A stretch of 64,000 nt of DNA from Mojavia pulchra JT2-VF2. GTDB taxonomy: Bacteria; Cyanobacteriota; Cyanobacteriia; Cyanobacteriales; Nostocaceae. The stretch lies in contig JAHHHN010000004.1 of the NCBI GenBank assembly GCA_019359325.1, forward strand, positions 298,026 to 362,025. The letters are read 5' to 3'. Position numbers and translations under genes: made by a program. Under the pieces are notes generated by a model. It was not told the origin of the DNA. It worked only from the letters and a program-made list of their open reading frames with translations, and ran no database searches. Shown here piece after piece: positions 44,137 to 53,872 of this stretch; within the stretch, counting starts at the first letter, position 1, and each line of letters opens with the position of its first letter.

Positions 44137-46557
44137 ATGTCTGAATTGATCCAAACAGTTCTAGAGAGTGAAGAAAAAAGTGATTTGCGTTCTTTTATAA
44201 GCGAGTTGCGCCAGCAAGATAAGAAATACTTATTGCGTAACGATATAGTTAATTTATATAAGGAATATTGTTCTAAATACCAGAAATCTGAAAAGTTTTC
44301 CGATGCTTCTCATTTAGGCAAACTAATTTACTATACTCAGGAAATTATTCAAGAAGAATCAAATCTCTGTTTTATTATTCGTCCTAAGATTGCTAGTCAA
44401 GAAGTTTATCGACTGACAGCGGACTTAAGTGTAGAACAGATGACTGTGCAAGAACTGTTGGATGTGCGCGATCGCCTAGTCAACAGATTTCATCCTTCTG
44501 AGGGTGATTTGCTAGAACTTGATTTTGGCCCCTTCTATGACTACTCTCCAACAATTCGTGACCCGAAAAATATTGGCAAGGGAGTCCAGTTTCTTAACCG
44601 TTATCTATCGAGCAAATTATTACAAGACTCCAAACAGTGGTTAGAAAGCTTATTTGTTTTCTTACGCCTGCATCAATATAACGGTGTTCAACTGCTGATC
44701 AACGATCGCATTCAATCACAGCAGCAACTTTCCGCGCAAGTTAAGAAAGCTCTAGCCTTTGTGAGCGATCGCCCCAGCGATGAACCCTATGAACAATTCC
44801 GATTTTCTTTGCAATCAATGGGTTTTGAACCGGGTTGGGGTAACACAGCCGGGCGCGTCCAAGAAACCTTGAATATTCTTGATGAATTGATTGATTCTCC
44901 TGATCCCCAGGCTCTAGAAGCTTTTATCTCTCGCGTCCCGATGATTTTTAGAATCGTCCTAGTATCTGCCCACGGTTGGTTTGGGCAAGAGGGAGTGTTA
45001 GGGCGTCCTGATACTGGTGGACAGGTGGTTTATGTTTTAGATCAGGCGAGGTCTCTAGAAAAGCAGCTACAAGAAGATGTCATCTTAGCTGGGTTAGAGA
45101 ATCTCAACGTTCAGCCAAAGGTAATTATTCTCAGTCGGCTGATCCCCAATAGTGATGGTACACTTTGTAACCAACGGTTAGAAAAAGTCCACGGCACAGA
45201 AAATGCTTGGATTTTGCGAGTAGCTTTGCGGGAATTCAATCCCAACATGACTCAAAACTGGATTTCGCGGTTTGAGTTTTGGCCTTACTTAGAATCTTAT
45301 GCGATTGACGCAGAAAAAGAGTTACTGGCAGAATTTCAAGGCAGACCTGACTTGATTGTTGGTAACTATTCTGATGGTAACTTAGTAGCATTTTTGCTAG
45401 CACGGCGCATGAAAGTTACCCAGTGCAACATTGCCCATGCTTTGGAAAAATCTAAATATTTGTTCAGTAACTTGTACTGGAATGATTTGGAAGAGAAATA
45501 TCATTTCTCCTTACAATTTACTGCTGATTTAATTGCAATGAATGCTGCCAATTTCATCGTTAGCAGCACATACCAAGAAATTGTAGGAACACCGGATAGT
45601 GTAGGGCAGTATGAATCTTACAAGTGCTTCACCATGCCCGATTTGTACCATGTAGTTAATGGGGTAGAATTATTTAGTCCTAAATTTAATGTGGTGCCAC
45701 CTGGGGTGAACGAGAATTACTATTTCCCCTACACCCGTGAACAAGACAGAGTGGAGAGCGATCGCCATCGAATTGCAGAAATGCTTTTCACTCTAGATGA
45801 CCCTGCCCACATCTTAGGTAAACTCGACGATCCCAACAAGCGTCCTCTCTTCTCAATGGCACGTCTTGATCGGATTAAAAACCTCACTGGTTTAGCTGAA
45901 TGTTTTGGTAGAAGTAAAGACTTACAAGAGCATTGCAACTTAATTTTAGTAGCAGGTAAGTTGCGTGTCGAAGAATCAGACGACAACGAAGAGCGGGATG
46001 AAATTGTCAAACTTTACCACATAATTGACGAGTACAATCTTCATGGTAAGTTTCGCTGGCTAGGTGTACGTTTATCAAAAAGTGATTCAGGTGAAATCTA
46101 CCGAGTCATTGCCGACCGCCAAGGAATATTCGTACAACCAGCCTTATTTGAAGCTTTTGGTTTGACTATTTTGGAAGCAATGATTTCAGGATTACCAACT
46201 TTCGCTACACAATTTGGTGGGCCTCTAGAAATTATTCAAGATCAGGTGAATGGTTTTTATATTAACCCAACAGTTTTAGACGAGGTAGCAACTAAAATTG
46301 TGGATTTTGTAACCAAATGCGAACAAAATCCTAACTACTGGAACGAAATTTCGCAAAAAGGAATTGAGCGCGTTTACAGCACCTATACTTGGAAAATTCA
46401 CACTACCAAGCTTCTATCTTTAGCGAAAATTTATGGCTTTTGGAACTTCACTTCACAGGAAAATCGAGAAGATTTGTTGCGCTACATAGAGGCTTTGTTC
46501 TATTTAATTTATAAGCCGAGGGCACAACAATTATTGGAGCAACATAAGTATCGCTAA
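44137..46557 (+). CDS. susA: Sucrose synthase
   Basis: From the ATG at 44137, preceded by GGAG at 44128-44131, the protein has 806 residues, the same size as Anabaena SusA. It has the N-terminal sucrose-synthase domain (LRSFISELRQQDKKYLLRND), HGWFGQEGVLGRPDTGGQVVYVLDQ at the GT-B start, and the EX7E motif EAFGLTILEAMISG. It cleaves sucrose with UDP or ADP to give NDP-glucose and fructose. In heterocystous cyanobacteria this feeds glycogen and nitrogen fixation. It stands alone. Confidence 0.95.
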   Translation: MSELIQTVLESEEKSDLRSFISELRQQDKKYLLRNDIVNLYKEYCSKYQKSEKFSDASHLGKLIYYTQEIIQEESNLCFIIRPKIASQEVYRLTADLSVEQMTVQELLDVRDRLVNRFHPSEGDLLELDFGPFYDYSPTIRDPKNIGKGVQFLNRYLSSKLLQDSKQWLESLFVFLRLHQYNGVQLLINDRIQSQQQLSAQVKKALAFVSDRPSDEPYEQFRFSLQSMGFEPGWGNTAGRVQETLNILDELIDSPDPQALEAFISRVPMIFRIVLVSAHGWFGQEGVLGRPDTGGQVVYVLDQARSLEKQLQEDVILAGLENLNVQPKVIILSRLIPNSDGTLCNQRLEKVHGTENAWILRVALREFNPNMTQNWISRFEFWPYLESYAIDAEKELLAEFQGRPDLIVGNYSDGNLVAFLLARRMKVTQCNIAHALEKSKYLFSNLYWNDLEEKYHFSLQFTADLIAMNAANFIVSSTYQEIVGTPDSVGQYESYKCFTMPDLYHVVNGVELFSPKFNVVPPGVNENYYFPYTREQDRVESDRHRIAEMLFTLDDPAHILGKLDDPNKRPLFSMARLDRIKNLTGLAECFGRSKDLQEHCNLILVAGKLRVEESDDNEERDEIVKLYHIIDEYNLHGKFRWLGVRLSKSDSGEIYRVIADRQGIFVQPALFEAFGLTILEAMISGLPTFATQFGGPLEIIQDQVNGFYINPTVLDEVATKIVDFVTKCEQNPNYWNEISQKGIERVYSTYTWKIHTTKLLSLAKIYGFWNFTSQENREDLLRYIEALFYLIYKPRAQQLLEQHKYR

Positions 46558-46686
46558 GAGCCAACCATCTAAGTTCGACTCACATAGGTTTGCATTCGTT
46601 AGGGTGCGTTATGCACGGAACGCCATAACGCATCAAAAATCCAGGATGGTGCGTTGCGCTACTGGGGCGACACTGTTTCTGTCTTC

Positions 46687-46945
46687 GCTGTAGCAACTTC
46701 CGCCTCGACGTTTCCGTGTTCCGCGCAGTCTGTAGCAACTTCCGTCTTCCCTGTAAGAGCTTCTGCCTTGACGTTTCCGTGTTTCGCGCAGGCTGTAGCA
46801 ACTTCCGTCTTCCCTGTAAGAGCTTCCGCCTCGACGTTTCCGTGTTTCGCGCAGTCTGTAGCAACTTCCGTCTTCCCTGTAAGAGCTTCTGCCTTGACGT
46901 TTCCGTGTTTCGCGCAGTCTGTAGCAACTTCTATCTTGACGTTTC
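46687..46945. repeat. 63-bp tandem repeat (minisatellite) with 21-bp sub-period
   Basis: TGTAGCAACTT recurs at 46689, 46731, 46794, 46857 and 46920. The last three intervals are exactly 63 bp and the first is 42 bp. Each 63-bp unit is built of three related 21-bp blocks starting TGTAGCAACTTCC, TGTAAGAGCTTCT and GTTTCCGTGTTTC. Because 21 and 63 are multiples of three, several frames stay open through it, producing false ORFs on both strands. No start or ribosome-binding site supports translation. Confidence 0.9.
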
Positions 46946-46989
46946 TAAAACCTTCCCCTTTGTGTAATTATTTCTGACCAAGTGCTTAA

Positions 46990-47547
46990 TTAAATTGACA
47001 ACTGATACCAAGTTTTTTGACCAACAATTCCATCCACTGCTAAACTCTGCCGATATTGAAATGCTTTAACAGCAGTCTCTGTCAGTGGGCCAAAAACTCC
47101 ATCAACCCGCATCCTATAGCCGTTAGATACCAACAGCCGTTGCAAAACTCTCACAGCAATACCTGAGCTACCAAAACGCAGAAGTGGCATTGGTTGACTG
47201 TTGAACTTTTGTGATCGTGTTGCAACCCTAACACCGTCTGCCATTAAGAACTGAGAATGGTTGTTTTGGTCTAAGCTAGAGGAGCTTGGAGAGGAAAGCT
47301 TTTTGTGGATTTGTTTAAGTAGTTTGTCTTTCTTTAAGACGCTTGACGCAGTGTCTGGGGAAGTCCCATCTGCCTGCATAAATTCTGGAGGTGTGATTTG
47401 AGCAGTTGAAACTACCTGAGGTAAATGACTTTGTATCGACTCTTGCACACCATTTGCCAAATGAAGCTGTTGCTGTTTTGGCAAATTGGGTACAGATGCT
47501 TGCCCTGTTGTTAACATGCCCGTCATCAGCAGGCCAATTTCACTCAT
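46990..47547 (-). CDS. Peptidoglycan-binding protein with long N-terminal region
   Basis: The 185-residue protein has a C-terminal PG_binding_1 domain (about 120-185: LRFGSSGIAVRVLQRLLVSN, VDGVFGPLTETAVKAFQYRQ, VDGIVGQKTWYQL). The N-terminal ~115 residues are Ser/Gln-rich and disordered, with a short hydrophobic start that may be a leader. The domain is nearly identical in pattern to the protein encoded 250 bp upstream, so they are paralogues. It likely anchors to cell wall. Confidence 0.82.
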   Translation of the reverse strand: MSEIGLLMTGMLTTGQASVPNLPKQQQLHLANGVQESIQSHLPQVVSTAQITPPEFMQADGTSPDTASSVLKKDKLLKQIHKKLSSPSSSSLDQNNHSQFLMADGVRVATRSQKFNSQPMPLLRFGSSGIAVRVLQRLLVSNGYRMRVDGVFGPLTETAVKAFQYRQSLAVDGIVGQKTWYQLSI

Positions 47548-47614
47548 TATGGTTTATTTACTAACACCACTATTTCTTTTGACATCCCAAATTCAGGCTA
47601 CTCCGGAATAATAC

Positions 47615-47714
47615 ATACCAATAAATGAAAAAAAATATAGAACAATTTGCAACAGTAAAAAAGTCACTGTTTGGATACAAAATGTGGTAATAATACAACA
47701 TTATTTATTGGTAT
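47615..47714. repeat. 100-bp MITE-like element with ATACCAAT ends
   Basis: ATACCAATAAAT (47615-47626) and ATTTATTGGTAT (47703-47714) are perfect 12-bp terminal inverted repeats around a non-coding AT-rich core. The ATACCAAT terminus is shared with the IS630-type remnant near 59.9 kb and with other elements in this window. Confidence 0.6.
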
Positions 47715-47799
47715 CAAGTTAACGCCAACTCAGCGTTAAGAAATTGCAACTATACAGCTAAAACCTGCCTAAGTGGGTGGCAAAAAGTTCGATTTTCTG

Positions 47800-48057
47800 T
47801 TATGCTAACTCGCGCCAAGTCCGAGTTCCCACTACTCCATCTGCAACTAAATTTCGCTGGCTCTGAAAAGCTTTAACGGCAGTTTCTGTTAACGCACCAA
47901 AAACCCCATCAACTTTAACAGGATAGCGATTATTTAGTAGTAATTTCTGTAACACTCTAACGGCATCACCGGAATCGCCAAAACGCAGATTAGGCAGACT
48001 GGGGTTGGATTTTGCTCGTGCGTTTAAAGACTGTGATTGATTTGTAGGTGTTTCCAT
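47800..48057 (-). CDS. Small peptidoglycan-binding domain protein
   Basis: The 85-residue protein is essentially one PG_binding_1 domain (NLRFGDSGDAVRVLQKLLLN, VDGVFGALTETAVKAFQ, VADGVVGTRTWRELA) preceded by 22 polar residues without a signal peptide. It is a paralogue of the next protein downstream and probably arose by duplication. Confidence 0.82.
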   Translation of the reverse strand: METPTNQSQSLNARAKSNPSLPNLRFGDSGDAVRVLQKLLLNNRYPVKVDGVFGALTETAVKAFQSQRNLVADGVVGTRTWRELA

Positions 48058-48196
48058 AGTTGTTGAGTAATTGTGAAAAACTAACTATTGCTGTACTTGC
48101 TTGGGCAGATATTTCAATAGGCAATTAACTTTGATGATTAGTTAAAAAAACAACTAACACTACCTCTTAGCCATAGCAAAAAGCGATCGCCCGTAT

Positions 48197-48229
48197 GTTG
48201 TCCAACCCAACAGAGTTGGGTTGGACAAC
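48197..48229. repeat. Perfect 15-bp hairpin flanked by HIP1 sites
   Basis: GTTGTCCAACCCAAC and GTTGGGTTGGACAAC are separated only by AGA. The flanks AGCGATCGCCCG and GGGCGCGCTTCGCGATCGCC extend the symmetry. It lies between the cax and PG-binding genes and could be a bidirectional stop or a repeat element. Confidence 0.6.
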
Positions 48230-48299
48230 AGGGCGCGCTTCGCGATCGCCTTCAATTAGAGTGTAGGCGATCGCTGATGAAGTTAATGTTTGCTTGTAA

Positions 48300-49391
48300 C
48301 TACCCGATGCCATCAATAGCTGGGTGGAAGTAGAAAGCTATGCCTAATACTGTATAAGCAGCTAATAATAAGGTGCCTTCTAGCCAATTAGACTTGCCAT
48401 CAGAACTAATGCTATTGGCAATAAAGACTGACACCGCGACGGCTACTAATTCAAAAGGTTGAAAATTTAAATCCATTGGTTGACCAAATATCCACCCTGC
48501 TATCACTAAAACAGGGGCAACAAATAGAGCAATCTGCATACTTGATCCCACAGCTACAGAAAGAGAAAGATCCATCTTATCTTTCATAGCTACGGTAACT
48601 GCTGTGGCGTGTTCCGCAGCATTGCCAACAATTGGGACAATGATCACCCCAGTAAATAGTGCTGTCAACCCTAGTTGAGATGTGGCTACTTCCAAAGAAT
48701 CGACCAGCATTTCCGACTCTAGCGCTACTAACAAAGTACAGACTAGCAGCACGCCACTCCACAGCCAAAGATTTGGTTTAGTATGAGGGATTTCTTCTAT
48801 TTCTGCGTCTACCATACCCACTTCATATAAATAGGCGTGGGTTTTCATAGAAAATAGCAGCGTCAGAGCGTAGACCAGAATTAATACTATCGCAACAGCA
48901 ATAGAAAGATGTTGCAGGATTTTTTCACTAATTCCTTGAGAGGAAAAGTTCATAGCTGTGGGGAGCAGAATAGCAATTACCGCCAAATTCATGGAAGCAG
49001 CATTCACCCGCGCTACAATTGGCTGAAATGTTTGTTCCTTATGGCGTAGTCCGCCCAAAAGCATAGACAAACCCATCACTAGTAGTAAGTTGCCAATAAT
49101 CGATCCGGTAATACTGGCCTTAACCACATTAATTAGCCCAGCTCTCAAGGCAACTATAGCAATAATTAGTTCTGTAGCATTGCCAAAGGTGGCATTCAAC
49201 AACCCACCCAACGACGGGCCTACTACTACAGCTATTTCTTCAGTGGCCGTACCCATCCAAGCAGCTAAGGGCAGAATTGCTAATGCCGCTGTGATAAAAA
49301 CTATCAAGTCTCCCCAGCCCAAAAAGTGGGCTGTTAAGGAAACCGGGATAAACACTAACAGAATAAGAAAAAGAATGTTTTTGCCTGACAT
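48300..49391 (-). CDS. cax: Calcium/proton exchanger (CaCA family, Cax)
   Basis: The 363-residue protein has 10-11 predicted membrane helices and both alpha-repeat motifs: GLLNATFGNATELIIAIVAL in the first half and VPIVGNAAEHATAVTVAM in the second. It contains an acidic central loop (EVGMVDAEIEEIPH). It exports Ca2+ from the cytoplasm in exchange for protons. It is monocistronic. Confidence 0.92.
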   Translation of the reverse strand: MSGKNILFLILLVFIPVSLTAHFLGWGDLIVFITAALAILPLAAWMGTATEEIAVVVGPSLGGLLNATFGNATELIIAIVALRAGLINVVKASITGSIIGNLLLVMGLSMLLGGLRHKEQTFQPIVARVNAASMNLAVIAILLPTAMNFSSQGISEKILQHLSIAVAIVLILVYALTLLFSMKTHAYLYEVGMVDAEIEEIPHTKPNLWLWSGVLLVCTLLVALESEMLVDSLEVATSQLGLTALFTGVIIVPIVGNAAEHATAVTVAMKDKMDLSLSVAVGSSMQIALFVAPVLVIAGWIFGQPMDLNFQPFELVAVAVSVFIANSISSDGKSNWLEGTLLLAAYTVLGIAFYFHPAIDGIG

Positions 49392-49854
49392 GGGTCACTT
49401 TGAATTGGTATTAGTTACAGACACCTGCATAGTCAATAGTCATGTGGAATATTGACTGTTACATCATTAAGCCGAGGTAATTTACCCTCAGCTGTTCAAC
49501 CCTAGTTTCGGGCTGAAGCTCTTTCCCAAGTAAGAATACTACCTTGAACAAAAAGGTTAACATTGCCGTAGCACTTATCACGATTTAGCTGCCAAAACCT
49601 GCGTTTATGGCAAACTTACCGAAATGCAGGTTTTATATCTTGGCAAATCATTGACTAAAGCTACAGGCGGAAATTAAAAAATATTTCCTTTTGCTATAGA
49701 GCTAGCCTGCGTCACCTTAGTTAGCCCTTTTATTGTGCCCAGACTTGTCCTGATTGCACTAGTACTGTTTCATTAGAGGTATTTTGCAAAGGTGATATTA
49801 TTTCGCAAAATTTTTGATAACAATAACTTTCCCAGCCTTCCCAGGTTATTAAAT
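49392..49854. other. Spacer upstream of cax
   Basis: About 460 bp with no clear gene, holding the cax promoter. No structured RNA recognised. Confidence 0.45.
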
Positions 49855-49986
49855 ATGGGCAACCTTAAAGTCGGGTGGTATAAAGACAAGGGAAAATACT
49901 TGCAAAAAAGGGTTTTTGAACTTGCTCTCAGATACTTTCAACTTCCTCCAGAAGTAGTTACGCGAATTTACGGTTCTCTTTCTTGA
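49855..49986 (+). CDS. Possible 43-residue protein
   Basis: The ATG at 49855 begins MGNLKVGWYKDKGKYLQKR and the frame runs to a stop at 49984-49986. The composition (aromatic, basic, LPPEVVTRIYG near the end) looks protein-like. The frame extends upstream to 49792 without added conviction. There is no strong ribosome-binding site. Family unknown. Confidence 0.4.
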   Translation: MGNLKVGWYKDKGKYLQKRVFELALRYFQLPPEVVTRIYGSLS

Positions 49987-50357
49987 GCTAGATATGTAAT
50001 ATAAGATTGCGTTTTAAATAGTTATTGCAATGTTTTGTTGCAAAACTATGCTTTAGAAGCAAAATTTTACTCCAATAATGCGGTTTAATGTATTAAAAGA
50101 CAATTAAATTTTTTAGCACTACCCACGACAAAACCTCCGCAATCAGAGGTTATTCAATAGCTAATAATTTAATGTCTTCAGGGAAAGGTCTGTGCGATAA
50201 CGCAGATTTCCCGTTATACTAAAACCGCCTTCTCGGAAATTTGGTTGTATTTCATAGTTGTTGTCGATCACGGATTTTGTGTTCAAGCCCCTGTAGAAAG
50301 GTTAACAGACCAATTTTTTGGCACAACTGCAAGTTTTTTGATTTTGGATAAATATAC
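49987..50357. other. Spacer upstream of the GH57 gene
   Basis: About 370 bp, AT-rich, with no ORF or clear hairpin of note; presumably contains the promoter of the GH57 gene. Confidence 0.45.
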
Positions 50358-53105
50358 ATGACTTCTGCTGCTGAACTGCCAGCTAGCTCTGGCTCAACAT
50401 TCACGTCTCATGAAGATCCCAGGCATACTCTGGAGAGCGATCCCCTGAAAACGGCGATGGGTGTTTATGTAACTGTGCATGGACATTTTTACCAACCACC
50501 AAGAGAAAATCCTTATCTAGACGCGATTGAACGCCAACCGAGTGCTGCACCTTTCCATGATTGGAATGAGCGGATTCACTGGGAATGCTATCGTCCGAAT
50601 GCCTTTGCCAGAATCTTAAATGACCGAGGCGAAGTGATCGGGATCGTGAATAATTACGAGTACATGAGCTTTAACATTGGCCCTACATTGATGTCGTGGC
50701 TAGAACGTTATGATGTGGAGGTTTATCAGCGGATTCTAGAGGCGGATGCTAAAAGTTCTCAACGTCTGCATGGTCACGGCAATGCGATCGCGCAAGTATA
50801 CAATCACATTATCATGCCCCTGGCCAATGAACGCGATAAATACACCCAAATTCGCTGGGGCAAAGAAGACTTCCGTTCTCGCTTTGGGCGCGATCCCGAA
50901 GGTATTTGGCTAGCAGAAACTGCCGTAGACTACGCCACTCTAGAAGCTTTAGTGGATGAAGGTATTCGGTTTATTGTGTTGGCACCATCTCAAGCCCAGC
51001 GTTGCCGTCCTTTACCCAATCAAAATGATCCCCATAGTGAATGGCATGAGGTTGGTGGTAGTCAGATTGATCCCACCCGGCCATATCGTTGTTATTTGAA
51101 ACCATCACTCAGCGTTGCATCTTCACCGCTCAACACGACTTCTACAAATAATGGTAAGGATGCATCCACCGCAGATACCACAGCAGAATCCTTAGAAGGA
51201 TTACGCTACATCGATATCTTCTTTTACGATGGGCCGATATCGCGGGACATGGGTTTTAGTGATGTTGTTTATAGTTCCAGTCATTTTGCAGGACGCATCG
51301 GTTCGGCAGTGCGTGGGGATCATCGTCCAGCACAATTAATTTCTGTGGGGACAGATGGGGAAACCTTTGGACATCACAAGAAAGGAACTGAGAAAACTTT
51401 AGCCTACGCTTTTACCAGAGAGTTTCCTTACCACGGTTGGACAGTAACGAACTATGCTCATTACCTAAGCTTAAATCCTCCCGCTTGGGAAGTGGAATTG
51501 AAGCCCATAACTGCCTGGAGTTGTGCCCACGGTGTAGATAGATGGCAAGATGACTGTGGTTGTGGTGGTGAAGGCGGTGTTTGGCATCAGAAATGGCGTC
51601 GTCCTCTGCGGAATGCTCTCAATTGGCTGCGGGATCAATTAATTGAGGTGTATGAACAACATGGTAAGCAACTATTCCGCGATCCCTGGCAAGCACGAGA
51701 TGAATATATTCAAGTGCTGCGCGATCGCTCTCCTGCCAATGTGAGCCGCTTTCTTTCCCGCCATCAAACTCACAAACTCACAGCATCTGAGCAAGTAGAC
51801 GCTTTACGCTTGTTGGAAATGCAGCGTCATGCATTATTGATGTTTACTAGTTGTGGATGGTTTTTTGAAGAACTTTCTCGCCCTGAAGGAACGCAGATTC
51901 TGCGTTACGCCGCCCGTGCTTTGGAACTAGCGGGAGATGTGGCGGGCGTACAATTAGAAAAAGGCTTCCTCAAGCGTCTGGGTTTGGCTCCTAGTAATGT
52001 TGACCACTTTAAACATGGTGGGGAAGTATATCGCCAGTTGGTGCTGACTGCCCATATTGGTTTCAAGCAAGTAGCAGCCCATTACGCTATTACTTCTTTA
52101 TTTGCCAATCACAAACAAACAGAAACGCGCAGTTCCATATCTGTACAAGATACGGCTAGCAAAAATTCTTCCGCTTACCAAAAGCGAGTTTATTGTTACG
52201 CTGCCAATGAGATAGATTACCAAATGCAACGCATGGGATCATTAACTCTGGCAGTGGGTCAATTAAAACTAATGTCAGAAATTACTTGGGAAAGCGAAAA
52301 TTTGGTGTTTGCAGTTCTCCATTTGGGCGGTTGGGATTTCCACTGCTGCATTCAGCCATTTGCGGGACAGCGTGATTACAGCCAATTGAAAGAAAAACTA
52401 TTTGGCTCGCTGCAACAGGCTAGTGCGGCTCAAACTATCTTGATGATGACGCAGCTATTTGGAGAAGAAACCTTTAGCTTGCAAAATCTGTTTGCTGAGG
52501 AACGCCACCGGATTATGCGGCTGTTAAGTCAAGAAACACTGACACGTTTAGACCAGCTTTATACCCAAGCATACCGTGATAATTATGGTGTGATTATGGC
52601 GTTTCACCGGGATGAACTAACAGTGCCACAAGAGTTGCAGGTAGCAGCGGAGATTGCTTTAGGGTATCGCTGTCTGATGACATTGCGATCGCTTGAGCAA
52701 GATATAACTGACTCGCAAATGAGTTGGAATCACATAGTAGAATTGGAGGCGATCGCCACCGAAGCAAAGCATCTGCGTTGCCGACTGGATATTCATGAAG
52801 GCAAGCAGATATTAGAACAGTTGATTGTGCGACTGCTTTGGCAATTGCTGCATGATCCCAACGGCAGTTTGGATGCAGATATCCAACGCTTAGAACGGTT
52901 GATTGATGTCGGATATCAACTAAATCTTGGTATCTCTCTGCATCGATCCCAGGAACTTTACTTCAGCTGTTTGCACAATCAAATAATGCCCCAGTGTTTT
53001 GCCACTGTTAATAATGGGCAAGACACTACTCAGTGCCTTCGTTTGCTGAAGCTAGGACAAAAGTTAGCCGTTGATGTGAGTGCGATCGAGAATCAGTTGC
53101 GATAA
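50358..53105 (+). CDS. Glycoside hydrolase family 57 / DUF3536 protein
   Basis: The 915-residue protein has a GH57 domain (about 35-370: VTVHGHFYQPPRENPYLD, NNYEYMSFNIGPTLMSWLE, WLAETAVDYATLEALVDEG, SVGTDGETFGHHKKGTEKTL) and a long C-terminal DUF3536-type region (ALNWLRDQLIEVYEQHGKQLF and beyond). GH57 enzymes act on alpha-glucans as amylases or branching enzymes. An 80-residue Ser/Thr-rich insertion (about 250-285) lies within the catalytic domain. It is probably cytoplasmic and linked to glycogen metabolism. A terminator follows. Confidence 0.9.
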   Translation: MTSAAELPASSGSTFTSHEDPRHTLESDPLKTAMGVYVTVHGHFYQPPRENPYLDAIERQPSAAPFHDWNERIHWECYRPNAFARILNDRGEVIGIVNNYEYMSFNIGPTLMSWLERYDVEVYQRILEADAKSSQRLHGHGNAIAQVYNHIIMPLANERDKYTQIRWGKEDFRSRFGRDPEGIWLAETAVDYATLEALVDEGIRFIVLAPSQAQRCRPLPNQNDPHSEWHEVGGSQIDPTRPYRCYLKPSLSVASSPLNTTSTNNGKDASTADTTAESLEGLRYIDIFFYDGPISRDMGFSDVVYSSSHFAGRIGSAVRGDHRPAQLISVGTDGETFGHHKKGTEKTLAYAFTREFPYHGWTVTNYAHYLSLNPPAWEVELKPITAWSCAHGVDRWQDDCGCGGEGGVWHQKWRRPLRNALNWLRDQLIEVYEQHGKQLFRDPWQARDEYIQVLRDRSPANVSRFLSRHQTHKLTASEQVDALRLLEMQRHALLMFTSCGWFFEELSRPEGTQILRYAARALELAGDVAGVQLEKGFLKRLGLAPSNVDHFKHGGEVYRQLVLTAHIGFKQVAAHYAITSLFANHKQTETRSSISVQDTASKNSSAYQKRVYCYAANEIDYQMQRMGSLTLAVGQLKLMSEITWESENLVFAVLHLGGWDFHCCIQPFAGQRDYSQLKEKLFGSLQQASAAQTILMMTQLFGEETFSLQNLFAEERHRIMRLLSQETLTRLDQLYTQAYRDNYGVIMAFHRDELTVPQELQVAAEIALGYRCLMTLRSLEQDITDSQMSWNHIVELEAIATEAKHLRCRLDIHEGKQILEQLIVRLLWQLLHDPNGSLDADIQRLERLIDVGYQLNLGISLHRSQELYFSCLHNQIMPQCFATVNNGQDTTQCLRLLKLGQKLAVDVSAIENQLR

Positions 53106-53124
53106 ACAGTGCTGAGTTATAGAA

Positions 53125-53338
53125 GTGGTGAGTGCTGAGTTAAAAGTGCTGAGTTTAAAGACTGCCCACCACAGGCGGGGCTTTTTTCAAGTACATCACC
53201 ACTCATCACTTAACGTGAGTTTGATGCACAGGATTTTGACCTCACCCCCAGCCCCTCTCCTGCGAGGAGAGAGAGGTTGGGTGGGTGAGGTTTGTCGAAT
53301 TTACGTTCACTTACCACTCAGCACTCAGCACTCACCAC
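53125..53338. repeat. Inverted short-repeat region downstream of GH57 gene
   Basis: GTGGTGAGTGCTGAG (53125-53139) is exactly inverted at 53324-53338. Between them lie a terminator and a CCTCACCCCCAGCCCCTCTC hairpin (about 53239-53291), a repeat frequent in Nostocales. The whole 214 bp could fold as one long stem. Confidence 0.65.
53164..53187 (+). terminator. Terminator of the GH57 gene
   Basis: GCCCACC, an ACA loop and GGCGGGGC form a stem with one mismatch, followed directly by TTTTTT (53182-53187). Confidence 0.7.
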
Positions 53339-53563
53339 TAAGTTTTGTATCTATACATTTAACAGCAACAAAAAACCCCGGCTATTCACCGAGGCTGATG
53401 GGAGAAGTCCTAATGACGATTAGATACAGCGATTGAAAAATAGATTTTAATTAAAATATAAAACTAGCAAAACTATAACAATGATTATTAATATGTTATG
53501 TGTATCCTTGGTTTGATTTTTATTGTTAACTTATATATATAAATATAACGATTGTATTACAAG

Positions 53564-53812
53564 TTGTCAACAGGCATTGACAACAAAAGGTTGCTTGTGT
53601 GTAATTGTCACCCGTCCGGCGTTCTCCCTATAGCCCTTCGGGCATCCTACGGCGGGCGTTGCGATTCGACAAAGTGTTCCCGCAAGGTAGGCTAGCCGTT
53701 CTCGTAAAGCCCTTCTCCTAACGGAGACACTACGCGAACGGGCATAGCTTTGCTTACCGGCCTCTCCAACAGGAAAAGGGTAAAGCTTTTCGCAGGGTAT
53801 TACGAATTGGTA
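53564..53812. repeat. Compound palindromic repeat upstream of sbcD
   Basis: It opens with a TTGTCAA/TTGACAA hairpin (53564-53583), continues with CCCTTCGGGCATCCTACGG-type and CTAACGGAGACACTACGCG-type repeats, and ends in AATTGGTA (53805-53812), the same terminus as the element at 56476-56770. Open frames through it on the minus strand are not credible genes. Confidence 0.55.
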
Positions 53813-53872
53813 TAACAACACTTATAGAGAGCAAAAGCAGGCTTTAGCCTTTGTTATTAACTACTAGAAAGT

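Noticed and set aside
46580-46927. 115-residue minus-strand frame rich in KLLQGRRKLLQ repeats, and plus-strand frames in the same place
   Set aside because: They are produced by the 63-bp tandem repeat, which keeps frames open because its period is a multiple of three; no ribosome-binding site or known family.
53567-53821. 84-residue minus-strand frame
   Set aside because: It is made of stacked palindromic repeats, with no family similarity.
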